Shown: one piece after another, positions 34,346-45,400 of the stretch
Numbering within the stretch: the first letter of the stretch is position 1
How the letters are laid out: each line of letters opens with the position of its first letter
NCBI RefSeq assembly: GCF_000430545.1
Contig: NZ_AUMF01000016.1
Span: forward strand, 58,449-122,448
Direction: 5' to 3'
Source of the DNA: Tenacibaculum ovolyticum DSM 18103
Lineage (GTDB): Bacteria; Bacteroidota; Bacteroidia; Flavobacteriales; Flavobacteriaceae
DNA length: 64,000 nucleotides
Made by a program: the position numbers and the translations under genes
Notes under the pieces: model-generated
Told to the model about the DNA's origin: nothing
Database searches by the model: none
What the model saw: the letters and a program-made list of their open reading frames with translations, nothing else

Positions 34346-34387
34346 TTTATTTTTATGAATTTCAATAATGAAATTCATAAAAATAAA
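34346..34387. promoter_or_regulatory. 19-bp perfect palindrome between LanB and the antiterminator gene
   Basis: tttatttttatgaatttca (34346-34364) is perfectly inverted at 34369-34387 with an ataa loop. It is in the divergent promoter region of the RiPP and lipopeptide operons, 78 bases from the LanB start. It could be an operator for either side. A 60-codon frame running through it is not convincing as a gene. Confidence 0.6.
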
Positions 34388-34554
34388 GATATATCATTAC
34401 TAGATTCAAAGACTTATATGTTTCTTTGGATTGAAGAAGTTCGGTTTACAGTAATTAAAAAATCAAAACTCTTTTTCTGTTTTTATTTAATAGTACTCAC
34501 TGTGACTGAGAATAGCGAAGCTATATCCAAAAATTAATAAAGTAATATTTTCAT

Positions 34555-35058
34555 ATGAATTTTAATATAGGTTGGCATGTATTATATGTTAAATCCCGTT
34601 GGGAAAAAAAAGTAAATGAATCTTTACAAGAGCTTTCTTTAGAGTCATTTTCACCAGAAGTGAAAACAATTAGACAATGGAGTGACCGAAAGAAAGTAAT
34701 TTTAAAACCTCTATTCCCTTCATATGTATTTGTGAATATTAATTCCTCTTTGGAGTTACATAAAGCATTATCAGTCAATGGAGCTTGTGCTTATATACGT
34801 TTTGGAAAAGAATATGCCAAGGTTACCGAAAAAGAAGTGAAGCAAATTAAACTTTTGATTAATATTAATGATATTAAAGATGTTGGAATGGATACAAAGA
34901 AACTTAAAATTGGAGAAATTAAACAAATTACTAATGGTCCCTTAAGTGGATTAGAATGTGAAGTGCTTAAAGTGGGGAATGCTAATAAGATTAGAGTACA
35001 AATAAATTCATTACAGCAAAATATTGTGGCTACAATTTCAGAGAGTTGTCTCATATAA
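34555..35058 (+). CDS. UpxY/LoaP-type specialised NusG transcription antiterminator
   Basis: 167 residues. WHVLYVKSRWEKKVNESL at 7-24 opens the NGN domain. DRKKVILKPLFPSYVFVNI near 44-62 is the characteristic paralog block, and a KOW-like domain follows (GPLSGLECEVLKVGNANKIRVQIN near 129-152). In Bacteroides UpxY and in Bacillus LoaP, such proteins let RNA polymerase read through long operons for polysaccharides or polyketides. Here it is the first gene before more than 29 kb of co-directional NRPS/PKS genes, so it most likely promotes their full-length transcription. Confidence 0.85.
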   Translation: MNFNIGWHVLYVKSRWEKKVNESLQELSLESFSPEVKTIRQWSDRKKVILKPLFPSYVFVNINSSLELHKALSVNGACAYIRFGKEYAKVTEKEVKQIKLLININDIKDVGMDTKKLKIGEIKQITNGPLSGLECEVLKVGNANKIRVQINSLQQNIVATISESCLI

Positions 35059-35180
35059 ATTTAAAAGGATATTTAACATTCGATTCTCTTGTTATAATAA
35101 ATTTTCATGGCAATAGATTTTGATGATTATTGCGTGACCTCAAATAAATTGTATAATTGATTCTTGCAAAATAACGGAAA

Positions 35181-37292
35181 ATGCAAACAGAAAATTACAT
35201 TTGCAAAACTCTTATTGATGTTTTGTATAGTCAATCGAAAGAAATTAAAAAAGGAATTCGATTTATAAAAAGTAGTAACGAAGAAGAATTTATTTCTTAC
35301 TCTAAATTTTATATACAAGTTATAAAATATTTAGGAACCTTACAAAACACAAAGAATTTAAATAAAGGAGATGAAGTAATTATTTATGAAGAAGATAATC
35401 ATAAGTTTTTAATAGGATTTTGGGCTTGCTTACTAGGAGGTTACATTCCAGTTCCAGTGGCAGTAGGAAGTAAAGAAGCACATAAACTTAAGTTTTTTAG
35501 AATATGGGATAACCTTACGAATCCAAATATTTTTACCTCAATAATAAATTTAGAAAAATTAGTAACCTTTGAAACAAAAGAATTACAATTAATAGATAGT
35601 TTTATTTTAGAAGAAAAATTTTTAGATTCTTCTGAAGTTTTTAAAGGTGAAGAAATGGGGATAACTGTTGAAGTCTTGCCTAACGATATTGCTTTTATAC
35701 AATACTCATCTGGTTCAACGGGCAATCCAAAGGGTGTGATTTTAACGCATGAAAATCTTAGTTATAATATTTATGATTTAAAGGAAAGCTTTGAGTTAGA
35801 CGCAGAGGATGTTTTTTTTTGTTGGATTCCATTAACTCATGATATGGGTATGATTGCATTTCATCTAACAAGTTTAGTTACAAATTGTAATCAGTTAATA
35901 ATGCCTACCGATTTATTTATAAGAAGACCTTTATTATGGATGGAGAAAACTAATGAACATAGAGCTTCAAAATTATGTAGTCCTAATTTCGGTTATCAAT
36001 ATTTTTTACTTGCATTGAATAGAAAAAAAGAAAATGAAATTGATTGGGATTTATCAAGCGTAGAAACAATAATAAATGGAGCTGAACCTATTTCAGCGAA
36101 AATTTGTTCAGATTTCACAATTGCACTTTCAAAATATAAAATGCATAAACACTGTATTTCTGCATCTTATGGGTTAGCAGAAGCATCAGTAGGTGTAAGT
36201 GTTAGTAAAACAAAAAAACCTATAAGAGAATTTTATGTTTACAGGGATTCTCTTTCTATTGAAAATAAAATTCAATTTGCAGATGAATACCGTGAAGGGA
36301 AAACATTAAACTTTGTGGGTGTTGGAGAATTATTATTAAGTACCAAAGTTTCTATAAATGATGAAAAAGGAAACCCTTTAGGTAAAAACACATTAGGTTT
36401 TATAGATATTAAAGGCAAAAATGTAACTAAAGGATATTATAAAAACCCAGAAGCCACAAAAGCTGTATTTGTTAAAAATGATTGGTTACGTACAGGTGAT
36501 TTAGGTTTTGTTTTAGAGGATGATACTCTAGTAATTACTGGAAGGCATAAAAATATGATCATTATTCAAGGGCAAAATTATTATGCGCACGATATTGAAA
36601 ATATGATTATTGGTACGGCTGATATTTCCTTAGGAAAGGTTGCGGTATGTGCTGTTTCTGGTAACGGAGAACAAAAAGAAAAACTATTAGTTTTTGTATA
36701 TTATAAGAAAAAGGCAACTACTTTTTTAAACACCATAATTACTATACAAGAAAGATTATCTAATGCTGTAGGTATTATTCCAGAAGCAATTATACCAGTA
36801 AGAGAAATTCCGAAAACTACTAGCGGAAAAGTACAACATTCTGTTCTTTTAAATAAATATAAGAAAGGTGATTTTAATGAAACTATAAATGATATTAATG
36901 AAGGCTTTGTTGAGTATACCATTGAAAACTGGATATCATCAACAAATCCAATAAAAGAGATAAGTAATTGGCTAGAAAAACAATCAAAACAATTACTTCA
37001 TTTAAAAGATTTGAACTTAAATTTAGATATTCCACTTGCAGATCAGGGATTTAAATCTATTCATGCATTACAATTAAGTCAAATTATAAAAACAAGATTG
37101 AGCATAAATACAACACCAACAATTTTATATAAATACCCTACGGTGTATAAACTATCAGAATATATATATAGCGAATTGTTTGATTCAGATAAAGATAGCT
37201 TACAAGAAAACATCATCAAAGATGATACTGTTTTATTAAACGAAATAGAATCTCTTAGTGAAGAAGAGGTTTTAAGAATATTGGAACTCTAA
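35181..37292 (+). CDS. Fatty acyl-AMP ligase with C-terminal ACP (loading module)
   Basis: 703 residues. FIQYSSGSTGNPKGVILTHENL (about 171-192) is the adenylate-forming core. CWIPLTHDMGMIAFHL (about 214-229) and the RRP..WM...RAS..CSPNFGY run are typical of FAALs rather than CoA ligases. GRHKNMIIIQGQNYYAHDIE (about 454-473) is the hinge region. Residues about 590-680 are a carrier domain with the phosphopantetheine Ser in DQGFKSIHAL. It activates a fatty acid as acyl-AMP and loads it on its own ACP, starting the lipopeptide. It begins 122 bases after the antiterminator. Confidence 0.9.
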   Translation: MQTENYICKTLIDVLYSQSKEIKKGIRFIKSSNEEEFISYSKFYIQVIKYLGTLQNTKNLNKGDEVIIYEEDNHKFLIGFWACLLGGYIPVPVAVGSKEAHKLKFFRIWDNLTNPNIFTSIINLEKLVTFETKELQLIDSFILEEKFLDSSEVFKGEEMGITVEVLPNDIAFIQYSSGSTGNPKGVILTHENLSYNIYDLKESFELDAEDVFFCWIPLTHDMGMIAFHLTSLVTNCNQLIMPTDLFIRRPLLWMEKTNEHRASKLCSPNFGYQYFLLALNRKKENEIDWDLSSVETIINGAEPISAKICSDFTIALSKYKMHKHCISASYGLAEASVGVSVSKTKKPIREFYVYRDSLSIENKIQFADEYREGKTLNFVGVGELLLSTKVSINDEKGNPLGKNTLGFIDIKGKNVTKGYYKNPEATKAVFVKNDWLRTGDLGFVLEDDTLVITGRHKNMIIIQGQNYYAHDIENMIIGTADISLGKVAVCAVSGNGEQKEKLLVFVYYKKKATTFLNTIITIQERLSNAVGIIPEAIIPVREIPKTTSGKVQHSVLLNKYKKGDFNETINDINEGFVEYTIENWISSTNPIKEISNWLEKQSKQLLHLKDLNLNLDIPLADQGFKSIHALQLSQIIKTRLSINTTPTILYKYPTVYKLSEYIYSELFDSDKDSLQENIIKDDTVLLNEIESLSEEEVLRILEL

Positions 37293-37383
37293 TACCTGTA
37301 AAATTCAAAATAGTATTCCCTACTATTTAAGTTTAAGTAGCAAGTAACACTACTTATTCGTTATTATTCAAACTATTTAAGAG

Positions 37384-40300
37384 ATGAATTTAAAAGAAGA
37401 AGAACGGTTTAATAATTTAAATCCGTTGAAGAAAGCTTTATTTAAAATTGAAAAGTATAAAACGGAATTAACTCGTTTAAAAGCAGAAAGTAAAGCTGAA
37501 GATATTGCTATAATAGGAATGGCTTTAAATTTTCCTGAAGCAGCATCTCCTGAGCAATTTTGGAATAATATACTAGATAAAAAAGACGCTGTTTCTTCGT
37601 TTTCAAATGAAAGAAAAGAACAATTAGCTAGCTATTATCATCGAAAAGGAATTGCAATTGAAAATATGGATTTTCAAGAAGCTGCTTATTTAGATAATAT
37701 AGATAGTTTTGATTATGATTTTTTTAAATTTGCTCCTTCCTCTGCTATAACAACTCACCCACTTCATCGCTTATACCTAAATACTTCATGGAGAGCATTA
37801 GAAAATGCAGGGTATTTACAATCATCTAATAAAGAAATAGGAGTGTATTTTGGATCTTCTGGAGATATTACATATTCTCAATATTTAGATATTGTTGAAG
37901 AATCAGACAATACAATAACTGCTGCATCTTTAACTGGGAATACAAATTCAGTTGCTTCTAGCAGATTATCTTATTTTATGGACCTAAGAGGTCCAGCAGT
38001 TACAATAGATACGGCATGTTCATCATCTTTAGTTGCGGTACATCAGGCATGTAATTCATTATTAAATGGAGATTCTAAAATAGCTATAGCTGGTGGTGGA
38101 AAAATTCATTTATTACCTGAAAAAGGAAAATATAATGTAGGTTTTGAATCTCCAACAAATAGAACAAAACCTTTTGATATTAATTCTGATGGAGCTGGTA
38201 TTGGTGAAGGAGTTGCTGCTATAGTCTTAAAAAAACTTAGTGATGCTGTTAAAGATAATGATAACATTTATGCAGTTATAAAAGGAACGGCAATTAATCA
38301 AGATGGAACATCTTCAGGTGTTGTAGCTCCAAACCCAAAAGCACAAACAGCAGTAATAAAAGAAGCTGCTAAAAAAGCAAATATAAATTTAGAGACTTTA
38401 AGTTATATAGAGACTCATGGAACTGGAACACAATTAGGTGACCCAATAGAATTTCAAGGATTGAGTGATGCTTTTAAAGAAAGTACACAAAAGCAATTTT
38501 GTGCATTAGGTTCTGTAAAAAGTAATATTGGCCATTTATTTGAAGCTGCGGGAATAGCAGGTTTAATAAAAAGTGTACTAGCATTACAAAATAAAGTAAT
38601 TCCACCTTCAATTAATCATACAAAAGCAAATAGTAATATTGATTTTGAAAACTCTCCTTTTTATTTCAATACAGAAAAGAGAGAATGGAAAACTGATAGT
38701 ATAAGAAGATGTGGTGTTAGTTCTTTTGGAATAAGTGGAACTAATGCTCATGTTATTTTAGAAGAATATCAAGAACCAGAAAAAACTGAAGAACCAGAAG
38801 AAGAATTAGCCTTATTTACCTTAAGTGCTCATAATAAAGAGACATTAGATTTTTTAATTAGTGATTATAAAAAATGGGTATCTAAATATAGATTTAGAGA
38901 AAATTTAAGTGATACTTGTTATTCAATAAACAAAAAAAATGGTGTTTATAATTGGCGTTTTAGCGTTTTGGTTAGTTCTATTAATGAGCTAAAAGAAGCA
39001 TTAAGAAATCCAGAAAACTATATAACAACAACTGACTTTTTATATAAAAATCATAAAGATCTTATTCCAGAAAATAAAGAAGCCATTCTTAAAGATTATA
39101 AAAAAGGAGCTATTATTTCTTGGAAAGATTATTATAAAGATAAAAGGTATAAAAATATAGCATTACCAATATATCCTTTAAAACAAACTTCTTGTTGGCC
39201 AAAATTCGAAAAAAAGATAACTGTAAAAACAGGTATAAAAAAAGAAGAAATTGGTATAGAAGAAACCCATGAAAATCTAAATTATTTTAAAGTTTATGAG
39301 CAACTTTCTACAATGATTTTTGCTGATACTGGTATTCGATTATCCCAAGAAATGAAGGATGAGAATTTGTTTGATTTAGGAATAGATTCAATTATCATCT
39401 TACAGTTTATTCAAACTATTAAAAGGCAATATAGGGTTGTACTTGAAATGGGGCAGTTTTATGAAACAGTAGGTACGTTAGAAAAACTAACTAATTATAT
39501 TGTTACAAACGGTATTGTAAAAGGGAAGAAATCTACAAACAAAAAACAAGGAAGTACCTATGCAAAAGCAGAAAATGTAGATTACTTTGTTCCGTATAAG
39601 GAAATTGTAAAAAATACATCAAAATCTTTAACCGATAAACAATCTGAACATTTAGATGTGTTAACAGATAAAATTGTTACACAAACTAAAAAAACAAAAG
39701 ATATAACGCAAGAGTACAGAACTGTATTAGCAAATAATAGAAATGTTGCAGGTTTTAAACCCGAAACCAAAGAAATAACATATCAAATAATTGCTAAAAA
39801 ATCAAAAGGTTCAAAAATTATTGATCTTAATAATAATGAGTATGTAGATTTAACAATGGGGTTTGGCGTAAACATTTTAGGTTACAATCCAGATTTTATT
39901 GAAAAAGCTTTACAAGAAGAATTAAAAAAAGGATATGCAGTTGGCCCGATGAATGAAATGGCAGGAAAAGTGGCTGCATTAATTAGTGAGCTCACAGGAA
40001 ACGAAAGAATAGCATTTTACAATTCTGGGTCAGAAGCAGTAATGGTTGCATTAAGATTAGCTAGAGCAACAACAGGAAAATCTAAATACGTAATCTTTAA
40101 AGAATCATATCACGGAACTTTTGATGGTATTTTAGCTTTAAGTAATCCTTTAGATTTAGATAATTCAATACCACTTGCTCCTGGAGTTACAGATAACTTT
40201 ATAAACAATACAATTGTTTTAGAATACGGAAGCAAAGCTTCTTTAGAATATATTAGGGAAAATGCGGATGAACTTGCTGCAGTTTTAATTGAACCAGTAC

Positions 40301-42318
40301 AAAGTAGACGACCAGATTTACAACCAACAGAATTTATACAAGAAGTTAGAAAAATTACAAAAAGTAGTGGAACTGCATTAATATTTGATGAAGTAATAAC
40401 GGGTTTTCGAATTGCATTAGGAGGCGCAAAAAAATGGTTTGATGTTGAACCAGATTTATGTACTTATGGAAAAGTTGTTGGAGGTGGAATGCCTGTAGGT
40501 GTTGTTGCTGGGAATGCTCAATTTATGGATGCCGTTGATGGTGGAACTTGGCAATTTGGAGATGATTCTTTTCCTAACAAACCAACTACTTTTGTTGCCG
40601 GAACATTTAATCAACACCCATTAACAATGAGAGCTTCCTATGAAGTGTTATCTCATTTAAAAGAGCAAGGAAATCAATTACAGGAAAACCTGAATAAAAA
40701 AACGACCAATTTAGTTAAAAGGATTAATACTTATTTTAAATCGGTAGGAGCCACCGCAAAAGTGGTAAACTTTGGCTCTTTATTTCGTTTTAATTTTAAA
40801 GGAGGTTGGGATTTGTTTTACCAACATTTATTAGCCAATAAAGTTTATGTTTGGGAAGGAAGAAACTGTTTTCTTTCTACAGCGCATACAGATGAGGATA
40901 TTGAATTTATTTATCAGGCAATTGTTAAAGCAACAGATGCAACTATGCAATCTGGTTGGGTAAAATTAGAAGAAACAAAAGAAAGAACAACTATTATTCC
41001 TTTTTCAGAAGAACAAGAACAACTATACGCTTTAAGCACAGTAAGTGAAGAAGCGATGAGTTCTTTTAATGAAAATCAAATTGTTGATTTAAAAGGTGAT
41101 TTAGATATAGATAGTCTAAAAAATGCTTTTATAAAAGTAGTTAATAGGCATGAAGCTTTAAGAACTAGTAAAATTAATAATTTAGGATTCCATATATCTA
41201 AAACAATAAGTCCAAAGATTAATGTACTGGATGCTAATCAAATAGATGGAATTGAAAATATAGCTGATTTTGATACTTTTTTAGGCAAACAAGGATCTAA
41301 CTCTTTTAGTTTGGAAGAAGGACCATTTATAAGAATGCTAATTATTAAAGTTTCAGACAAGCATTATAAAGTTTTATTAACCTCTCATCACTTAATTGCA
41401 GATGGATATTCAATAGAATTAATATGGAATGAGTTATCTAAAGCATATTCTAGTGAGCTTAAAGGAAAGTTGTTGGGTTTATTACCAGCAGCAAAACTAA
41501 GTAGTTTTAATAAGTGGTTAGAAAAACCAACAGAGGAAATAATAAATGCTAATAAGTTTTGGAAAAATGAATTTTCCAAAAAGTATCCTAAAATTACATT
41601 ACCAAGTAATAATATTGGTATTGCAAGTAGTAGCAGAAAAGGAAGTCTTACAAGTAAAATTATAGATAAAGAATTACAACAGGCATTACTAACATTTGCT
41701 AAAGAAACAAAATCAACAATTTTTAATACTTTATTTACAGTATATACAATTTTACTTCAGCGTTTATCAGGTCAAAATGAATTTGTTGTAGGAGTTCCTT
41801 CTGCTGGTCAATTATTAGTTGGTGAAAAATATTTAGTTGGTCAATGTGTAAAAATGTTACCGTTATACATAACTATAAACGAAGAAGAGTCTATAGAAAA
41901 TTACCTCAAAAAAATAAGATTACTCATTGCAAACGCTGTAAAGTATCAATATTGTTCTTTTAATAAACTAATTCAAGAGCATGCAATGCTATCATCTCCT
42001 AAAATTACAACTGAAATGGATATGAATAGTGTTAAAAATAATTTGAATTTTGAAGGTTTAGAAACAACATTTTTATTTCCAGAAGTAGATTATGTAAAGT
42101 ACGATTTAAGTATAAGCATTATAGAAATGAACGATACGATTTCTTTAGATTTTTATTACAATACACAATTATTTGATGAAGAAACTATTGAAAACTGGGG
42201 AGAAAACTATATAACCCTTCTTAAAAACATTCTTAAAAACACTAGTGTAAATTTATCTGAAATAACTATAGAATCTAAAGAAGAAGAGAATGCTTTTTCT
42301 GGGTGGAATAACCTATAA
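37384..42318 (+). CDS. Hybrid PKS-NRPS: KS-ACP-aminotransferase-C (mycosubtilin MycA-like)
   Basis: 1644 residues. KS (about 38-460): active Cys in DTACSSS near 210, His in ETHGTGTQLGD near 345 and SNIGHLFEAAG near 382. A KS-to-AT style linker ends in LPIYPLKQTSCW, but no AT domain follows, so malonyl must come from a separate acyltransferase. ACP: DLGIDSIII near 663. Class III PLP aminotransferase (about 800-1190): FDEVITGFR near 1003 and the Lys of TYGKVVGGGMPVG near 1029. C domain (about 1215-1630) with HHLIADGYS near 1337. No KR. The fused order predicts extension of the fatty acid by one malonyl unit, conversion of the beta-keto group to a beta-amine, and condensation with the first amino acid. 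Confidence 0.9.
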   Translation: MNLKEEERFNNLNPLKKALFKIEKYKTELTRLKAESKAEDIAIIGMALNFPEAASPEQFWNNILDKKDAVSSFSNERKEQLASYYHRKGIAIENMDFQEAAYLDNIDSFDYDFFKFAPSSAITTHPLHRLYLNTSWRALENAGYLQSSNKEIGVYFGSSGDITYSQYLDIVEESDNTITAASLTGNTNSVASSRLSYFMDLRGPAVTIDTACSSSLVAVHQACNSLLNGDSKIAIAGGGKIHLLPEKGKYNVGFESPTNRTKPFDINSDGAGIGEGVAAIVLKKLSDAVKDNDNIYAVIKGTAINQDGTSSGVVAPNPKAQTAVIKEAAKKANINLETLSYIETHGTGTQLGDPIEFQGLSDAFKESTQKQFCALGSVKSNIGHLFEAAGIAGLIKSVLALQNKVIPPSINHTKANSNIDFENSPFYFNTEKREWKTDSIRRCGVSSFGISGTNAHVILEEYQEPEKTEEPEEELALFTLSAHNKETLDFLISDYKKWVSKYRFRENLSDTCYSINKKNGVYNWRFSVLVSSINELKEALRNPENYITTTDFLYKNHKDLIPENKEAILKDYKKGAIISWKDYYKDKRYKNIALPIYPLKQTSCWPKFEKKITVKTGIKKEEIGIEETHENLNYFKVYEQLSTMIFADTGIRLSQEMKDENLFDLGIDSIIILQFIQTIKRQYRVVLEMGQFYETVGTLEKLTNYIVTNGIVKGKKSTNKKQGSTYAKAENVDYFVPYKEIVKNTSKSLTDKQSEHLDVLTDKIVTQTKKTKDITQEYRTVLANNRNVAGFKPETKEITYQIIAKKSKGSKIIDLNNNEYVDLTMGFGVNILGYNPDFIEKALQEELKKGYAVGPMNEMAGKVAALISELTGNERIAFYNSGSEAVMVALRLARATTGKSKYVIFKESYHGTFDGILALSNPLDLDNSIPLAPGVTDNFINNTIVLEYGSKASLEYIRENADELAAVLIEPVQSRRPDLQPTEFIQEVRKITKSSGTALIFDEVITGFRIALGGAKKWFDVEPDLCTYGKVVGGGMPVGVVAGNAQFMDAVDGGTWQFGDDSFPNKPTTFVAGTFNQHPLTMRASYEVLSHLKEQGNQLQENLNKKTTNLVKRINTYFKSVGATAKVVNFGSLFRFNFKGGWDLFYQHLLANKVYVWEGRNCFLSTAHTDEDIEFIYQAIVKATDATMQSGWVKLEETKERTTIIPFSEEQEQLYALSTVSEEAMSSFNENQIVDLKGDLDIDSLKNAFIKVVNRHEALRTSKINNLGFHISKTISPKINVLDANQIDGIENIADFDTFLGKQGSNSFSLEEGPFIRMLIIKVSDKHYKVLLTSHHLIADGYSIELIWNELSKAYSSELKGKLLGLLPAAKLSSFNKWLEKPTEEIINANKFWKNEFSKKYPKITLPSNNIGIASSSRKGSLTSKIIDKELQQALLTFAKETKSTIFNTLFTVYTILLQRLSGQNEFVVGVPSAGQLLVGEKYLVGQCVKMLPLYITINEEESIENYLKKIRLLIANAVKYQYCSFNKLIQEHAMLSSPKITTEMDMNSVKNNLNFEGLETTFLFPEVDYVKYDLSISIIEMNDTISLDFYYNTQLFDEETIENWGENYITLLKNILKNTSVNLSEITIESKEEENAFSGWNNL

Positions 42319-42456
42319 TTATTTTAAAAAGACATTAAAATATCCTTTTTAAGATTTCTATTAAATACAAGAAATCAATTCCATATTACAAAAAAACAAA
42401 AAATTATCTTTTAAATAAGTAAAAGATAAACACAATCAATTTCAATTGACGCAAAG

Positions 42457-45400
42457 ATGAATCAAGAGCAAACCTTTCTTTTTAACCTTTCCTTTTTAAA
42501 TCAGAAAGTATCTGAAAACATTGCTATCAATTACCAAAATGAATCTATAACTTATGGTAGTTTATGGTCAAAAGTTTCTGAAACAAGCCTTAAACTTAAT
42601 AAACTTAACGGTCGTTTAGTTTTAGTTGATTTTCAAAATCCAATAGAACATATAATATATTTTCTAGCTGTTATTGAAGCTGGAGGAAATGTATTAGTAT
42701 GTAAAACTAAAGAACTTTTTGAAGAAGATTTTGGATTAGAAAAATTAAGTGATGAAAATATATTTCTTTTTACAGATAATACACAACTTCTTTCTTTAGA
42801 AAATAAAAACGTTATAACCAGATTATATATAAATGCAATTGAAAATGGTAAAGATGATATTTATAATAAAGGAGGAATAATTATAGCTAGTACACAAGAA
42901 GCTTATTATTTAAATTTAGAAACAATTCAAAGCCATATAGAAAGCGTTACAACTTCTTTTGGGTTAAGGGATACTGAAAATGTTTTCGCATATGAGAAAG
43001 ATTTAAGAATAGATGTTTTAGAATTATTATTACCTGTTATTAATAGTAATGCTACCTTAAATATTATTAATAAAACGATTAAAGAGTTTTCAGACACTTC
43101 TGGTATTCTTAAAATAAATAAAGAAAAATTAAATGAAGAAATAGATTTACTAAAAATCAAAAGTTATGATTTCTCAACTATTATTCTTTCTTCACATTTA
43201 CGAATTACAGAGTCTACTGTTTACCAATTACAAAATGTTTTCAATTTTAAAGAATTAATAGTTACGTATCAGTTAGAAAACATAATGCTTTCTGTGATTC
43301 AATCTAATATTACGGAAAAACTTACAAAAAGTAACATTGAAAGTATAGCATATACTAAACCGTTTGGTAAATCTAACGTACAAATATTAGATAAGAAAAA
43401 ACGTATTCCTGCTATTAAAGTTCCAGGTACTTTATGGTTTGAAAGTAAATGTATCTCAAACCCTATAGGTCAAAATAAATTGGTAGAGGTTTTTAATATT
43501 GGAAGTGCAAATAGAACTTTAAGAGCCTTAGACTACAGAGCTAGTTTTGAAGGGGATAAAAGTATAGTTTTACTTAATAACGCTAAAAGAGAAATTAATA
43601 TAACCAGCAAATTAATTGCATTAGATATAACTGAAGAGTACTTAAATAATCATCCATCAATAAAGGAATCTTATTTAATTCATAAAAAAACCAAAGATCA
43701 AATAGTTGCATTTGTTGTATTTAAAGAAAATGAAATAACTGACCCATCAACATTAAGAAACTGGCTTAAAAAGTTTGTAAATTCAAAAAACTTACCATCT
43801 GTCATATCTGTCCTTGTTGAATTACCTAAAAATGTTTTTAATGAAATTGATTACACTGCTTTGAATCAATTACATATTGATTTTTCAAAAAAAGTGAATT
43901 TAACTTCAAATCAGCAACAGCTTATAACTATTTGGGAAGAAATTTTAGAAGTAAAAGGTATTGAGTTAGAAGATAACTTTTTTGAGTTAGGTGGTCATTC
44001 TTTATTAGCGACCCGATTGGTTTCAATGATTCGAACAAAAATGGACATAGAAATTCCAATTACTACTATTTTCTTATATCCAACAGTTGTTTTATTATCA
44101 GACGAGTTATCATCGAACCTTAATAAAATTGTATTACCTCAAATTATAATACAAGATAAACCAACAACTATTCCTCTTTCATTTAGTCAGCAAAGATTAT
44201 GGTTTCTAGATAAATTTCAAGGTACACAAGACTATCATATTTCTGGTGGTCTAAAATTAAAAGGAGAAGTTGATTTTACTCTAGTTGAAACTACCTTAAA
44301 AATAATTATAGAACGTCATGAAATTTTAAGAACAGTTATTAATGAAAAAGACGGTATTGGGTATCAAAAAACATTAGCTACTAAAACATGGGAATTATCT
44401 AAAAATAATACTCAAGAAGGCATTTCTGATCAAGAATTAATAAGTAATTACGCTGAGAAATCTTTTGATTTAGCTAAAGATTACATGTTTAGAGCCTGTT
44501 TAAATGATTTAGGAGAAAATACTTACTTATTAGTTTGTGTATTTCATCATATTGCTAGTGATGGATGGTCTATTCAAGTATTTATTGAAGAATTTGTAAA
44601 AATATATACAGGTTTACAGGAAACAAAAGAAACTACATTAGCTCAATTACCTATACAATATGCAGATTATGCTATTTGGCAAAAAACACATATTAAAGGG
44701 CAATTATTAGATGATCAATTAACTTACTGGAAAGAGAAATTAGCAAATGTTACTCCACTTTCTTTAATAACAGATGTTGAAAGGAGTAAAATTCAAGGAA
44801 CTGAAGGTGCTTCATTAGAAGTTTTTATAAATCCAGCGTTAGTAAATAAATTAAGAATACTTTCTTCAAGTAACGGTTGTTCTTTATATATGGTTTTATT
44901 AGCCGGGTTTAAAATATTACTTCACAAATACTCAAGACAAGAAGATATTTGTGTAGGAACTCCTATCTCAGGTAGAACACAGCAAAATTTAGAAGGATTA
45001 ATAGGTTTCTTCGTAAATACGTTGGCTATGAGAAGTAATGTGAACTCAACAATGAGTTTTGAAGATTTTTTACAGCGAGTAAGAAGTACGGCTTTAGAAG
45101 CGTATAAAAATCAAGATGCTCCTTTTGAAAAGGTAATCGAAGTTACAAGAACAAATAGAGATTTAAATAAAAACCCATTACTTCAAGTAATGTTTTCTCT
45201 TGAAAATACAGGTCAAATACAAGATTTAATAACAGGAGATTTTCAAGTTGATTTAATTAAGCCAACAAAACTTCACATGCAAAGTGACCTTCATTTTCTT
45301 TTAGAAGAAGATGTAAAACGAGGTATTGCTTTAGAAATTCAATATAGAGAGGAGTTATTTGATACAACAGCGATTAAAAAATTAGCGAGACATTATGAAG

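Noticed and set aside
34355..34537. 60-codon rightward frame before the antiterminator gene
   Set aside because: It begins inside the 19-bp palindrome, has no ribosome-binding site and resembles no peptide class. I leave it as leader sequence.
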